From Rhodanobacter thiooxydans (lineage in GTDB: Bacteria; Pseudomonadota; Gammaproteobacteria; Xanthomonadales; Rhodanobacteraceae): a stretch of 64,000 nt of DNA. Below are positions 28,181 through 37,172 of this stretch, one piece after another. How positions within the stretch are numbered: position 1 is the stretch's first letter; each line of letters starts with the position of its first letter. The DNA lies in assembly GCF_021545845.1 (NCBI RefSeq), contig NZ_CP088923.1, forward strand, positions 682,001-746,000. The letters run 5' to 3'. Made by a program: the position numbers and the translations under genes. Under the pieces are notes generated by a model. The model saw nothing but the letters and a program-made list of their open reading frames with translations, had not been told where the DNA came from and did not search any database.

Positions 28181-29720
28181 GATAGACCGGGTTGCCGAGC
28201 AGCAGGAGCTTGCCGGCGTCGTCGCGAACTTCCACGCGCAGCCAGTGCATGCGCCCGTCGCTGGTCCAGTCGAAGCCGATGCGCTGGTCGCCGCTGCCGA
28301 TCGCCGCAGCGACGGCGGGCGTGAACGGCTTGCCGTCGAGCAGTACTACCAGTCGTTCTCCACCGACCCCGACGGCATGCACCTCGAAATGCACGCGCGT
28401 ACCGGTGGCGGTGTGCAGGGCATCGCCCATGGTGGCGTGCTGGTCGCCGCTGCTTGCTTCGAGTTCCAGCAGCCGATCGCTGCTGCCCTCCACGTCGACG
28501 AACACGTGGCCGGCGCGGATGCCGGCCAGGATCGCCGGCATCGACAGCTCCGCCGCGTGCACCACCGTGGTCGGCCGGCCGACCAGGCTGGAGCCGGGCC
28601 TGGCCGCGCTCAGCAAGGCATCGTGGTTGTCGCTGCCGCCGATGCCGGTGAGCCGGTAGCCTTGCGCCAGCTGCCGTTCCCAGAACGGCACGCCGGACAG
28701 CACGGTGCCCGCATCGCTGTCGTTGACGATCTCGATCGCCTGTACCTGCGTCATGTCGACCGCCGGCGCGGCGGTCCAGCCGCAGCCCATGCAGTTCTCG
28801 CCGCTGGGACGGATCGGGTGGTTGATCGAGAGCAGGCCCTGCAGCGGCGCGACCCGCCGCAGCAAGGCGTTCCAGTCCTTCACTTCGCGGCCGTCGATGC
28901 GGAAGTCCACCGGTGCGGTAGTGCCGAACAGGTTGGCGTGACCGCTGAAGGTGGTGATCTCGCGGCCGGGGATCAGCAGCAGGCGGTCGAAGTACGGTTG
29001 CAGCTCGCGCATCGCGTTCGCCTGTGACACGGTGTTGTGGTCGGTGATCGCGATGAAGTCCAGGCCCTGTTTCGCCGCTGCCTCGACGGTGAGGAACAGC
29101 GGACAGGGTACGCGCCGGCCGGATTGCGCGGGGCAGCTGGCGTCGCTGTGCGCGTCGTGCATGTGCAGGTCGCCGCGGTACCAGCGCGCCTCGCGGTGCA
29201 GCGGCGGGTTCAGCACGGCCGGCTCCCATGCGGGATCGCCCGGACGGCCGAACCAGATGTTGGCCGTGTAGCGGGAATGGCTGTCCTTGCGGATGTTCGG
29301 GATACCCAGCAGCAGGGTCCAGCGGCCCGGGCGGATCGCGCCGGGCAGGTAGGAGGGCGTGGCGTCGGTGGCGGACACGGTGAATACGCGCTTCGAGCCC
29401 CCGCTCCAGCCGCGAAAACCGTCCTGGCCATGGAAGCCGTCGGGGCCGAGCAGGCCGAGGTCGACCGTGGTGCGCTCGTCGTCATGACCGCTGTAGTCGA
29501 ACTGCACGGTGACGCGGCTGGTGCCCGCGGGTACCTCGAACGGCAGCATGCGGTAGGTCTGGTGATCCCGGCCATCCAGTTCGCCGCGCAGGACCAGGTC
29601 GGGCTGTTCGTGCCCAGGCCCCTGACCCGCGGCCTGGACCATGCCGAGCAGCAGCGTCAGGCCAGCCAGCAGCAGGCCGGCGAGGAGATGAAGCAGGCGT
29701 GGACGCAGGTGCGGATTCAT
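28161..29720 (-). CDS. Secreted CehA/McbA-like PHP-domain metallohydrolase
   Basis: The 519-residue protein has a signal peptide (hydrophobic residues 8-28), an N-terminal beta-sandwich of about 150 residues and a PHP metal-binding domain. PHP motifs are visible: GDLHMHDAHSD near residue 183, DHNT near 228, GREITT, NHP near 300 and GGSDNHD near 365. The CehA/McbA subgroup includes carbamate-insecticide hydrolases and other esterase/phosphoesterase-like enzymes; here the natural substrate is unknown. It lies 148 bp downstream of a TonB-dependent receptor on the same strand, suggesting uptake plus periplasmic hydrolysis of one compound. Confidence 0.85.
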   Translation of the reverse strand: MNPHLRPRLLHLLAGLLLAGLTLLLGMVQAAGQGPGHEQPDLVLRGELDGRDHQTYRMLPFEVPAGTSRVTVQFDYSGHDDERTTVDLGLLGPDGFHGQDGFRGWSGGSKRVFTVSATDATPSYLPGAIRPGRWTLLLGIPNIRKDSHSRYTANIWFGRPGDPAWEPAVLNPPLHREARWYRGDLHMHDAHSDASCPAQSGRRVPCPLFLTVEAAAKQGLDFIAITDHNTVSQANAMRELQPYFDRLLLIPGREITTFSGHANLFGTTAPVDFRIDGREVKDWNALLRRVAPLQGLLSINHPIRPSGENCMGCGWTAAPAVDMTQVQAIEIVNDSDAGTVLSGVPFWERQLAQGYRLTGIGGSDNHDALLSAARPGSSLVGRPTTVVHAAELSMPAILAGIRAGHVFVDVEGSSDRLLELEASSGDQHATMGDALHTATGTRVHFEVHAVGVGGERLVVLLDGKPFTPAVAAAIGSGDQRIGFDWTSDGRMHWLRVEVRDDAGKLLLLGNPVYLNPSPR

Positions 29721-29868
29721 GGCGGATTTCCAATGACGGGTTCATGGCCGGCGGGCGCTCGCGGCGCCCGGCCGCTGTGCGCGTCGGGTTTGGGTCGGTT
29801 GGTGGGATGCGAAATGGAGTCTCCGGTGCGGAGGGTCGGCCGGGCGGCAAGCCGCCCGGCCGCACGAC

Positions 29869-32382
29869 TCAGAACCGGTACATCACCGCGGCACGGTACG
29901 AACGGCCCAGCAGCGGCCGCGCGATGAACGTGTTCGCCCCCGCGTCCGCACTCTGCAGTTCGCCGGCGCGCGGGTTGCCCTCGGTCAGGCCCAGCGAGTT
30001 GGTGAGGTTGTCGGCGTACAGGTACACCGAGAACGCGGGCGACACGTCGTAGCGTGCGCTGGCGCCGAGCACGTCGTACGACGGCAGCCGCACCGAGTTG
30101 GCGGTGTCGACGAAGCGCTCGCCTTCATGCTCGTAGGACAGCTGCAGGCGCAGCTGCCCGTCGAGCAGGTTCACCCCGGGCACCACGCGGTAGCTCAGCT
30201 TCGGCACGCGGATCAGCTGGTTGCCGGTGTAGTCGCGCAGGATCGGGCCGGTGCTGCCCTTGTCGGTATAGCGCAGTCCTTCGTACTGCGGGTCCTGCCA
30301 GGTGGCGGTGAGCTGCACGTCGAACCAGCGGGTCGGGAACCAGGTGCCTTCCAGTTCCAGGCCCTTGGTCTTGGTGCTGGCGTAGCCCTGCTGCGCGACC
30401 GAGGTGTTGTTGTTCGGGTTGAACACGTAGTTGTTGAAGCCGACGTTGTCGTACTTGGTGTAGAACGCGGTGGCGTATAGGTCGAACTGGCGGTCGGAAT
30501 ACTTGTAGCCCACCTCGCCCAGCTTCATGGTCTGGATGATCGGCGTGGCGGTCGCGTTGGTGATGTAGCTGCTCAGGTTCGGCAGGCGGAACGCCGAGGT
30601 CCAGCGCGCGAACACGCCGGAGCGCTCGGAGAACTGCCAGTTCACGCCCAGCGTCCAGCCCGGCTTGCTGAAGCTGTGGTCGTACGACGCGGTCTGGCCG
30701 GTACCGGTCTGTACCTGCGAGGTGGCCAGCGTGCCGAGGTTCACGGTCTGCTTCCGCTCGACCCAGCCCTTGGTGTTCACGCGCTCCCAGCGCACGCCGC
30801 CGTCGATGCGCAATGCGTCGGTCGCCTGCCATTCGTCGGACAGGTAGAACGCATGGGTCGCCGAGCTGCCGCTGGCGTTCTCCCACTCGTAGCCGTAGCG
30901 GTAGATGCCGTGGTCGGTGAGCGTGCCCAGCGGCCGGCCTGCGGCATCCACCGCGACCAGGTCGAGCAGGCGCGCGTTGTCGCGCACGTCGAGCAGGGCG
31001 GTGGAGGAGTAGCGGCTGAAGTCCTGGTTGAAGTGCGCGTAGTAGTAGCCCAGCGTGACGTCGTGGCTCTGCCCGCCGAGGTCGAACTGGCGCAGCAGCC
31101 GGGTATCGTTGACGAACTCCTGCACCGGCATGGTCACGCCGCGCAGGCCGCCGATCACCACCAGGCCGTTGCCGTTCTGGTTCTGGTTGTCGAACACCTG
31201 CGCGGGGTTGTCGACGTAGTGCAGCTGCAGGCCGGCCGCGCCGGCCGGCTGGAACTGCCTGGCCTGGGCCAGGAACTTGTCCGCGCTCATCAGCGAGTTC
31301 GGGAACACGCCGTTGCGCTGGGTTTTGGTGTCGCTGTAGCGCATCGACTCGGCCAGCTTCCAGTCTGCGCCGAGGTCATGGTCGAACTTCAGCGTCAGCT
31401 GGTCGCGCTTCACGTGCGTGCCCACGCTGTTGTCGAAGTCGTACAGGCTGCCGTTGCCCTGCTTCATCAGCACGTGCTCGGTCTGCGGCCCAGCCATGGT
31501 GCCGAAGTTGCCGTCGAAGCCGGGCACGGCCTTGATCTTGCCGTTCGGATAGGTGCGCATCGGGATGCCGAGGTACAGCGCGACCTTGTCGTCCATGTGC
31601 TTGACGTCGGCGCTGAAGCGGCCGTGCTCGAAATCCTTCGCCAGGTTCAGGCGGATCTGGCCGCCGTCGTTGGCGTGGAATCCCGGATCGCGGATGCCGT
31701 CGTCGATGCGGTAGAAACCGCCCACGCCGAGCTTCCAGCCACTGCCGACCGGCGTGCCGTACCAGAAGTCGGCACGCTGCAGACCGTAGTCGCCCACGGT
31801 GTATTTGACCAGGCCGTCCGGCGTGTCGCCGACCCGGCGCGGGATGAAGTTGATCGCGCCGGCCGGTGCGTTCGAATAGAACACCGACGAGGGGCCGCCA
31901 CGCACCACCTCGATCCGCTCGATCGTCTCGTCCAGGCGGAACGCCTGGTCGGCGTTGAGGTAGCCGAGTGCCGGATCGTGCTGCACCGGCATGCCGTCCT
32001 CCAGCAGGGTGACCGAACCGAAGCCGTCGACGGGAATGCCGCGCGCGCGGATATTGCCGCTGGCCTCGCCGCCGGAGGCCTCGACCCAGAAGCCGGGCAC
32101 CGATTTCATCGCCTCGGTGACCGAGGTCGGCGCCTGCATGCGCAGGCGGTCCTCGTCGATGGTGGTGATCGAGTAGCTGGTCTCGGCCTTGGTCCGCGTC
32201 TGCACGCCGGAACGCGCGGTGACCACCACGCTGTCGAGGTTCTTGGCCTTGTCGGTGGAAGCGGTGGTGGCGTCCGCTTCGGCAGGCGTGCGCTGCTGGG
32301 CGTGGGCGGAAAGGGCGAGGCCGAGCGACAGACTGCCAAGCAGGGCCATGCCGACGGATCGGCTGATGAGGGAAGTACGCAA
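29869..32382 (-). CDS. TonB-dependent outer-membrane receptor
   Basis: The 837-residue protein has a signal peptide ending SAHAQ, a TonB-box-like region (LDSVVVTAR near residue 50), a plug domain (SVTEAMKSVPGFWVE, VEVVRGGPSSVFYSNAPAG) and a barrel ending YRAAVMYRF. The plug resembles ferric-siderophore/FecA-type receptors, but the ligand cannot be predicted. It begins with TTG; GGAG stands 8 bases before it, and the first ATG is 33 bp further in, which would cut into the signal peptide. It is upstream of the PHP hydrolase. The 290-bp upstream gap has strong stem-loops. Confidence 0.93.
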   Translation of the reverse strand: MRTSLISRSVGMALLGSLSLGLALSAHAQQRTPAEADATTASTDKAKNLDSVVVTARSGVQTRTKAETSYSITTIDEDRLRMQAPTSVTEAMKSVPGFWVEASGGEASGNIRARGIPVDGFGSVTLLEDGMPVQHDPALGYLNADQAFRLDETIERIEVVRGGPSSVFYSNAPAGAINFIPRRVGDTPDGLVKYTVGDYGLQRADFWYGTPVGSGWKLGVGGFYRIDDGIRDPGFHANDGGQIRLNLAKDFEHGRFSADVKHMDDKVALYLGIPMRTYPNGKIKAVPGFDGNFGTMAGPQTEHVLMKQGNGSLYDFDNSVGTHVKRDQLTLKFDHDLGADWKLAESMRYSDTKTQRNGVFPNSLMSADKFLAQARQFQPAGAAGLQLHYVDNPAQVFDNQNQNGNGLVVIGGLRGVTMPVQEFVNDTRLLRQFDLGGQSHDVTLGYYYAHFNQDFSRYSSTALLDVRDNARLLDLVAVDAAGRPLGTLTDHGIYRYGYEWENASGSSATHAFYLSDEWQATDALRIDGGVRWERVNTKGWVERKQTVNLGTLATSQVQTGTGQTASYDHSFSKPGWTLGVNWQFSERSGVFARWTSAFRLPNLSSYITNATATPIIQTMKLGEVGYKYSDRQFDLYATAFYTKYDNVGFNNYVFNPNNNTSVAQQGYASTKTKGLELEGTWFPTRWFDVQLTATWQDPQYEGLRYTDKGSTGPILRDYTGNQLIRVPKLSYRVVPGVNLLDGQLRLQLSYEHEGERFVDTANSVRLPSYDVLGASARYDVSPAFSVYLYADNLTNSLGLTEGNPRAGELQSADAGANTFIARPLLGRSYRAAVMYRF

Positions 32383-32441
32383 GTTGAATGCTCCGGGGGA
32401 CGGGGAGATCGCGGAGCCGTGCGGGAAGTGTGCGCAACCTG

Positions 32442-32484
32442 GCGCCGCCTGCGTTCCACCGGGAGTGGGTCGGCGAGGCGGCGC
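32442..32484 (-). promoter_or_regulatory. Stem-loop in the TonB-receptor leader
   Basis: GCGCCGCCT / AGGCGGCGC, with an inner CCAC / GTGG pairing, makes a nested hairpin about 60-100 nt upstream of the receptor start. A smaller one, AGGCA / TGCCT, lies at 32498-32511. It does not match a riboswitch I know. Confidence 0.4.
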
Positions 32485-32529
32485 GGGTTTCGTGCAGAGG
32501 CATCCCTGCCTGTGGGTTTCCCTGGTTCC

Positions 32530-32572
32530 GTCACAGGCTCTGATGGCGCGCAGCCTAGAGGCAGCCTGTGAC
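32530..32572. repeat. 10-bp inverted repeat between ubiA and the TonB-receptor gene
   Basis: GTCACAGGCT (32530-32539) and AGCCTGTGAC (32563-32572) are perfect inverted arms separated by 23 bp. It could be the ubiA 3' hairpin or an operator for the receptor gene. No T-run follows. Confidence 0.5.
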
Positions 32573-32672
32573 AGTCAGTCAGACTGTTGCGTGACAATGT
32601 TGAAATTTGGATGTCTGAATCACGCGTTGCGGCAAGCTTGCCGTCATGTGGAGATCACCGAAGCGCGATTCT

Positions 32673-33698
32673 TCAGCGCACCGCCAGCGCCAGCACGATG
32701 CCGATCCACAGCGTCAGACCGAGCCAGTTGTTGTGGCGGAACGCGGCGAGGCAGGCGTCGCGGGCGCGCCCGCGGATCAGCCACAGCTGCCAGCCGAACA
32801 GTCCGGCGGCGGCGAGCAGCGCCAGCCAGTACGGCCAGCCCAGCCCCGCGCGCTGGCCGACGAACAGCATCGCCAGCAGGAAGGTGCCCATCAGCATGCC
32901 GAGGATCGGCACATCGGCGTCGCCGAACAGGATCGCGGTGGATTTGGCGCCGACCTTGAGATCGTCGTCGCGGTCGACCATCGCATACTCGGTGTCGTAG
33001 CTCACCGTCCACAGGATGTTGCCGATGAACAGCAGCCAGCCCAGCGGCGGCACCGTGCCGGTCACCGCGGCAAACGCCATCGGGATCGACCAGCCGAACG
33101 CCGCGCCCAGCACCACCTGCGGCAGGTAGGTCCAGCGCTTGGTGAACGGGTAGATCGCCGCCAGCGCGGCGCCGGCGAACGCCAGCTTGATGGTCAGCGC
33201 GTTGGTGAACAGCACCAGCACGAAGGAGAACGCCAGCAGCGTGCCAAACACGATGAGCGCCTCGCGCGGCGTCACCCGGCCGCTGGCGAGCGGCCGCCCC
33301 GCGGTGCGTTTCACCTGCGGGTCGAGCTTGCGGTCGGCGTAGTCGTTGATCGCGCAGCCGGCCGCGCGCATCGCGAACACGCCGAGAGTGAAGATCAGCA
33401 GCAGCTGCCACGGCGGGAAATCGCCGGCCGCCAGCCACAGCGCCCACCAGGTCGGCCACAGCAGCAGCAGCGCGCCGATCGGGCGATCCATGCGGGTCAG
33501 CACCAGGTAGTCGCGCGCCTTGGCGCGATGCTGCGCCGGCAGCTTGCGCAGCAGCCAGTCCAGCACCCGCGTGGCGCGGGTTGAGCTGTCGGCCGGCTGC
33601 ACCACACGGGCGACGGGTTTCGCCGCGGCTGGCCGCGGCCGGTCGGCGGGGGAGGGCGCGGCAGGGCGCTGCTGGCGTTTGCGGGAAGGGGGAGCCAT
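32673..33698 (-). CDS. ubiA: 4-hydroxybenzoate octaprenyltransferase UbiA
   Basis: UbiA attaches the polyprenyl tail to 4-hydroxybenzoate in ubiquinone synthesis at the inner membrane. Both aspartate-rich motifs are present: NDYADRKLD then KRTAGRPLASG, and YDTEYAMVDRDDDLKVGAKS. About nine membrane segments follow. The 341-residue product is longer than E. coli UbiA (290) because of an N-terminal extension of about 45 residues rich in Pro, Ala, Arg and Lys. The ATG at 33698 lacks a clear ribosome-binding site, so a later start is possible, but the next ATG (MDRPIGALL) would remove conserved helix residues. Confidence 0.93.
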   Translation of the reverse strand: MAPPSRKRQQRPAAPSPADRPRPAAAKPVARVVQPADSSTRATRVLDWLLRKLPAQHRAKARDYLVLTRMDRPIGALLLLWPTWWALWLAAGDFPPWQLLLIFTLGVFAMRAAGCAINDYADRKLDPQVKRTAGRPLASGRVTPREALIVFGTLLAFSFVLVLFTNALTIKLAFAGAALAAIYPFTKRWTYLPQVVLGAAFGWSIPMAFAAVTGTVPPLGWLLFIGNILWTVSYDTEYAMVDRDDDLKVGAKSTAILFGDADVPILGMLMGTFLLAMLFVGQRAGLGWPYWLALLAAAGLFGWQLWLIRGRARDACLAAFRHNNWLGLTLWIGIVLALAVR

Positions 33699-33846
33699 GC
33701 GTCGAAGTCTAGCGCGCCGTGCCGGGGTGAGCCGGGCGGTGGCTCTAAAGTTCACCGCGCCACGGCCGATATGGCGGGTGAGCGAACCCGTTCGGGGTAA
33801 CGCCAAGCATGCGCCGCAGCCCGGGGCCGTCGGCGTCGGAGCCACG

Positions 33847-34983
33847 ATGGCCGAATACGAAACCAGCGAGGACGACCTCCCGCTGTCGTCGGATGCGCCG
33901 GCGCTCGACGGCGATGCGTCCCCGCCGGCCGCGGAATCGGCGATGACCGACTCGTTCGTGCACTCGCGCCTGCTCGATTCGGTGGCCTCGTTCACCCACC
34001 ACCGCGACATCGGCGCGCTCGACCACAGCCTGGTGCTCTCGCTGGCCGAACTGACCTCGGCGGCGCGCGTGGTGCTGGCCAAGCTGGCGATCGACGGCGC
34101 GTCCGTGGAAGCGATCGTGCGCTGCGTGCCGGACGCGCAGGGCGCCTACCAGCTGCAGGAGGGCGATCCGGACGAGGTCGATCCGGCGCTGCAGCTGTTG
34201 CAGCGCTGCATGCACCGGCTGGAGGCGCAGACGGAAACGGTGCAGGGCCGGCATCGGCTGGTGGTGCCGATCCTGTGCGACGGCCGCGCGATCGGCGCGC
34301 TGCAGCTGGACAGCGACCTGCCGCCGGCCGCCAGCCGACCGCTCACCGACGGCTTCGCCCGCATCTACGCCAACTACACCGCGCTGCTGCACGAAAGCGA
34401 GCACGACAAGCTGACCGGCCTGTACAACCGGCGCAGCCTGGAACGCCAGCTGCAGCGGCTGCTGCACGAGCGCACGCTGCGCATGGCGCTGCCGCCGGCC
34501 GGCGGCTCGCCTGGCGAGCTTGGCGGGGAGCCGCCGCAGGTGTGGCTGGCGATCCTCGACATCGACCACTTCAAGCGCATCAACGATACCTACGGACACA
34601 TCTACGGCGACGAGGTGATCCTGCTGCTGGCCCAGCAGATGCGCGCCTGCTTCCGCCGCGGCGACGTGCTGTTCCGCTTTGGCGGCGAGGAGTTCCTGAT
34701 CCTGTTCGGCGCGGCCGGCGAAGCCGTCGTGCACGCCGTGCTGGAGCGCTTCCGCCAGCGCATCGCCGAGCACGGGTTTCCGCAGGTGGGTAGCGTCACC
34801 GTCAGCATCGGTTACGCCGGTGTCGGTCGCCACGACTACCCGTCCAGCGCGCTGGACCGTGCCGACAAGGCGCTGTACTACGCCAAGCAGCACGGCCGCA
34901 ACGGCGTCTGCGGCTACGAGAGCCTGAGCGCGCGCGGCCTGCTGGGGCAGGGAATGGCGCCGGGCAGCATCGACTTGTTCTGA
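33847..34983 (+). CDS. GGDEF-domain diguanylate cyclase with N-terminal GAF-like domain
   Basis: The 378-residue soluble protein should make cyclic di-GMP from GTP. The C-terminal domain begins HDKLTGLYNRRSLE and contains FRFGGEEF, the active-site GG(D/E)EF. RRGD five residues before it is an RxxD inhibitory I-site, so product feedback is expected. The N-terminal 180 residues resemble a GAF sensor (HRLVVPILCDGRAIGALQLDSD) after an acidic lead. It is divergent from ubiA with 148 bp between, and converges on ilvA across three hairpins. Confidence 0.92.
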   Translation: MAEYETSEDDLPLSSDAPALDGDASPPAAESAMTDSFVHSRLLDSVASFTHHRDIGALDHSLVLSLAELTSAARVVLAKLAIDGASVEAIVRCVPDAQGAYQLQEGDPDEVDPALQLLQRCMHRLEAQTETVQGRHRLVVPILCDGRAIGALQLDSDLPPAASRPLTDGFARIYANYTALLHESEHDKLTGLYNRRSLERQLQRLLHERTLRMALPPAGGSPGELGGEPPQVWLAILDIDHFKRINDTYGHIYGDEVILLLAQQMRACFRRGDVLFRFGGEEFLILFGAAGEAVVHAVLERFRQRIAEHGFPQVGSVTVSIGYAGVGRHDYPSSALDRADKALYYAKQHGRNGVCGYESLSARGLLGQGMAPGSIDLF

Positions 34984-35098
34984 GAGGTTGTGACTATTCA
35001 ACCCCTCAAGCCGGCCATGACGAGCGCATGGCGAGGACATGGCGAGGACATGGATGCCCGAGTTGAGGCAACGCAGGGAGCGGTTGCCCGACGGCCGG

Positions 35099-35132
35099 AC
35101 ATGAAGCAGTCACGCCAGTGACTGTTTCATGT
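35099..35132. terminator. Hairpin 1 of three between the GGDEF gene and ilvA
   Basis: ACATGAAGCAGTCAC / GTGACTGTTTCATGT is a 15-bp stem with one G-T wobble and a GCCA loop. Confidence 0.6.
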
Positions 35133-35134
35133 GA

Positions 35135-35161
35135 GCGAGTCCGGGCGTGTACCGGACTCGC
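35135..35161. terminator. Hairpin 2 of three between the GGDEF gene and ilvA
   Basis: GCGAGTCCGG / CCGGACTCGC is a 10-bp perfect stem with a 7-nt loop, starting two bases after hairpin 1. Confidence 0.6.
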
Positions 35162-35165
35162 GGCT

Positions 35166-35194
35166 GAAGAAAACCACAGGAAGTGGTTTTCTTC
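35166..35194. terminator. Hairpin 3 of three between the GGDEF gene and ilvA
   Basis: GAAGAAAACCAC / GTGGTTTTCTTC is a 12-bp perfect stem with an AGGAA loop. Its A- and T-rich ends suit termination in both directions, serving ilvA and the GGDEF gene. Confidence 0.65.
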
Positions 35195-35210
35195 ACAAGC
35201 AAGCCTTGAG

Positions 35211-36761
35211 TCAATCGCGCAGCAGCAGCCGGTAGGCCGGGTGCGTGCTCTCGTCCACGTGCGGGTAGCCGAGCGCGGCCAGGAACTGCCGCAGCAGCGG
35301 CAGCTCGGCCGCCGGCACCTGCAGGCCGACCAGGATGCGGCCGTGGTCGGCGCCGTGGTTGCGGTAGTGGAACAGGCTGACGTTCCAGTCCGGATGCAGC
35401 CGGCCGAGAAAGTCGGTGAGCGCGCCGGGCCGCTCGGGGAATTCGAAGCGGTACAGCCGCTCGTCGCGCGCCAGCGGCGAGCGGCCGCCGATCATGTGGC
35501 GCAGGTGCAGCTTGGCCAGCTCGTCATCGGTGAGGTCGAGCACCTCGAACGCCTGCGCGCGGAACGCCGCGGCCAGTGCTTCGCGCTCGCCGCGACGGGC
35601 GATCTGCACGCCCACGAAGATGTGCGCCTGCCGCGCGTCGCCGATGCGGTAGTTGAACTCGGTGATGGCGTGCCGCCCCAGCGTGGCGCAGAAGCGGCGG
35701 AAACTGCCGCGTTCCTCCGGGATGGTCACAGCGAACACCGCCTCGCGCTGCTCGCCCAGCTCGGCGCGTTCGGCCACGAAGCGCAGGCGGTCGAAGTTCA
35801 TGTTGGCGCCGGAGACGATCGCCACCAGCGCGCCGTCGCCCGCGTGCGCGGCGGCGTACTGCTTCAGCCCGGCCAGCGCCAGCGCGCCGGCGGGCTCGGC
35901 CACGCTGCGGCAGTCCTGGTGGATGTCGCGGATCGCCGCGCAGATCGCGTCGGCGTCCACCCGCAGCATGGCGTCGACATACCGCTGGCACAGCGCGAAG
36001 GTCAGCGCGCCGACCTGCTTCACCGCGGTGCCGTCGGCGAACAGGCCGACCTCATCCAGCGCGACGCGTTCGCCGGCTTCCAGCGAGCGCGCCATCGCGT
36101 CCGAATCCGCCGCCTGCACGCCGATCACGCGCACTTCCGGCCGCAGCGCCTTGATGCACGCGGCCACGCCGGCGGCAAGGCCGCCGCCGCCCACCGGCAC
36201 GAACACCGCCTCCAGCGGGCCCGGATGCTGGCGCAGGATCTCCAGGCCGATGGTGCCCTGGCCGGCGATCACTGCCGGGTCGTCGAACGGGTGCACGAAC
36301 ACCGCGCCGCGTTCGGCCTGCAGCTGCGCCGCGGCGACCTGCGCGTCGCTGTAGGAATCGCCGGTCAGCAGCAGCTCGACCATCGCCCCGCCGAGGCGGC
36401 GCACCGCGTCCACCTTCACCGGTGGCGCGGTCACCGGCATCACGATGGTGGCGCGGATGCCCAGCTTGGCCGCGGCCAGCGCCACGCCCTGCGCATGGTT
36501 GCCGGCGGAGGCGGCGACCACGCCGCGCGCGCGTTGCGCCGCATCCAGCTGCAGCATGCGGTTGTACGCGCCGCGCAGCTTGAACGAGAACACGCTTTGC
36601 TGGTCCTCGCGCTTGAGCAGCACCGGCCGGCCCAGCCGCTCGCCGAGCAGCGGCGCGGCTTCCAGCGCCGAGACCTGCGCCACTTCGTACACGCGCGCGG
36701 CACGGATCTGCGCCAGCAGCTCGCCGTGGTCGTGCCCGGTGAGCGGGGCGACCGCGCTCAT
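35211..36761 (-). CDS. ilvA: Threonine ammonia-lyase, biosynthetic
   Basis: IlvA converts threonine to 2-oxobutyrate, committing carbon to isoleucine. The 516-residue product matches E. coli (514). The PLP lysine is Lys61 in SFKLRGAYN, with ASAGNHAQGVALAA and VGGGGLAAGVAACIK in the catalytic domain. Two ACT-like regulatory domains fill residues of about 335-516 (VFAVTIPEERGSFRRF and YRFEFPERPGALTDFL), consistent with isoleucine inhibition. The ATG overlaps the ilvM stop by ATGA. It is the last gene of the leu-ilv operon and is followed by three hairpins. Confidence 0.97.
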   Translation of the reverse strand: MSAVAPLTGHDHGELLAQIRAARVYEVAQVSALEAAPLLGERLGRPVLLKREDQQSVFSFKLRGAYNRMLQLDAAQRARGVVAASAGNHAQGVALAAAKLGIRATIVMPVTAPPVKVDAVRRLGGAMVELLLTGDSYSDAQVAAAQLQAERGAVFVHPFDDPAVIAGQGTIGLEILRQHPGPLEAVFVPVGGGGLAAGVAACIKALRPEVRVIGVQAADSDAMARSLEAGERVALDEVGLFADGTAVKQVGALTFALCQRYVDAMLRVDADAICAAIRDIHQDCRSVAEPAGALALAGLKQYAAAHAGDGALVAIVSGANMNFDRLRFVAERAELGEQREAVFAVTIPEERGSFRRFCATLGRHAITEFNYRIGDARQAHIFVGVQIARRGEREALAAAFRAQAFEVLDLTDDELAKLHLRHMIGGRSPLARDERLYRFEFPERPGALTDFLGRLHPDWNVSLFHYRNHGADHGRILVGLQVPAAELPLLRQFLAALGYPHVDESTHPAYRLLLRD

Positions 36762-37006
36762 GCGGCGAGCGCGGTCGCCGGGTGCGCCACCTGCAGCACG
36801 TCGACCAGCTTGCGCGTCTGCTGCAGGATCTGGCCGAGTGCCGCTTCGTCGCACTGCAGGCTCAGCGTGAGCCGCGAGACGGCCGGGTCGTGCGTGGCCG
36901 TCACCGTCAGCGTGTCGATGTTGTAGCCGCGCGCGGCGAACAGCCCGGCCACGCGCACCAGCGCGCCGGCTTCGTTCTGCAGCAGGATGGACAGGGTGTG
37001 GTTCAT
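36758..37006 (-). CDS. ilvM: Acetolactate synthase small subunit, single ACT domain
   Basis: The 82-residue protein is one ACT domain (LLQNEAGALVRVAGLFAARG then YNIDTLTV), as at the N-terminus of IlvH/IlvN regulatory subunits. E. coli IlvH has 163 residues and IlvM 87. By size and by position next to ilvG it corresponds to IlvM, although the sequence around YNIDTL is IlvH-like. It should bind the catalytic IlvG and set feedback by valine. Its stop overlaps ilvA (ATGA). The 166-bp gap to ilvG carries a family A repeat. Confidence 0.88.
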   Translation of the reverse strand: MNHTLSILLQNEAGALVRVAGLFAARGYNIDTLTVTATHDPAVSRLTLSLQCDEAALGQILQQTRKLVDVLQVAHPATALAA

Positions 37007-37029
37007 GGCGGGACTCCGATGGTGAATCC

Positions 37030-37162
37030 CCCTCCCTTTGGTGACCGAAGGAGGGAGGGTGTCGACAGGCGGGTGAGGGTTCGGGCGAAGCGAGGCGCCG
37101 AGGCTCGCCCGTACCCTCATCCGGCCCTTCGGGCCACCTTCTCCCGATGGGAGAAGGGAAAG
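37030..37162. repeat. Family A repeat, copy 3 (ilvG-ilvM gap)
   Basis: The gap is mostly repeat: CCCTCCCTTTGGTGACCGAA with its inverted partner near 37028-37060, then CCGGCCCTTCGGGCC, and TTCTCCCGATGGGAGAA at about 37139-37155. Confidence 0.85.
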
Positions 37163-37172
37163 GTCAAGAACT

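Noticed and set aside
32383..32575. Cobalamin or TPP riboswitch before the TonB receptor
   Set aside because: The conserved B12-box and THI-box core sequences are not present.
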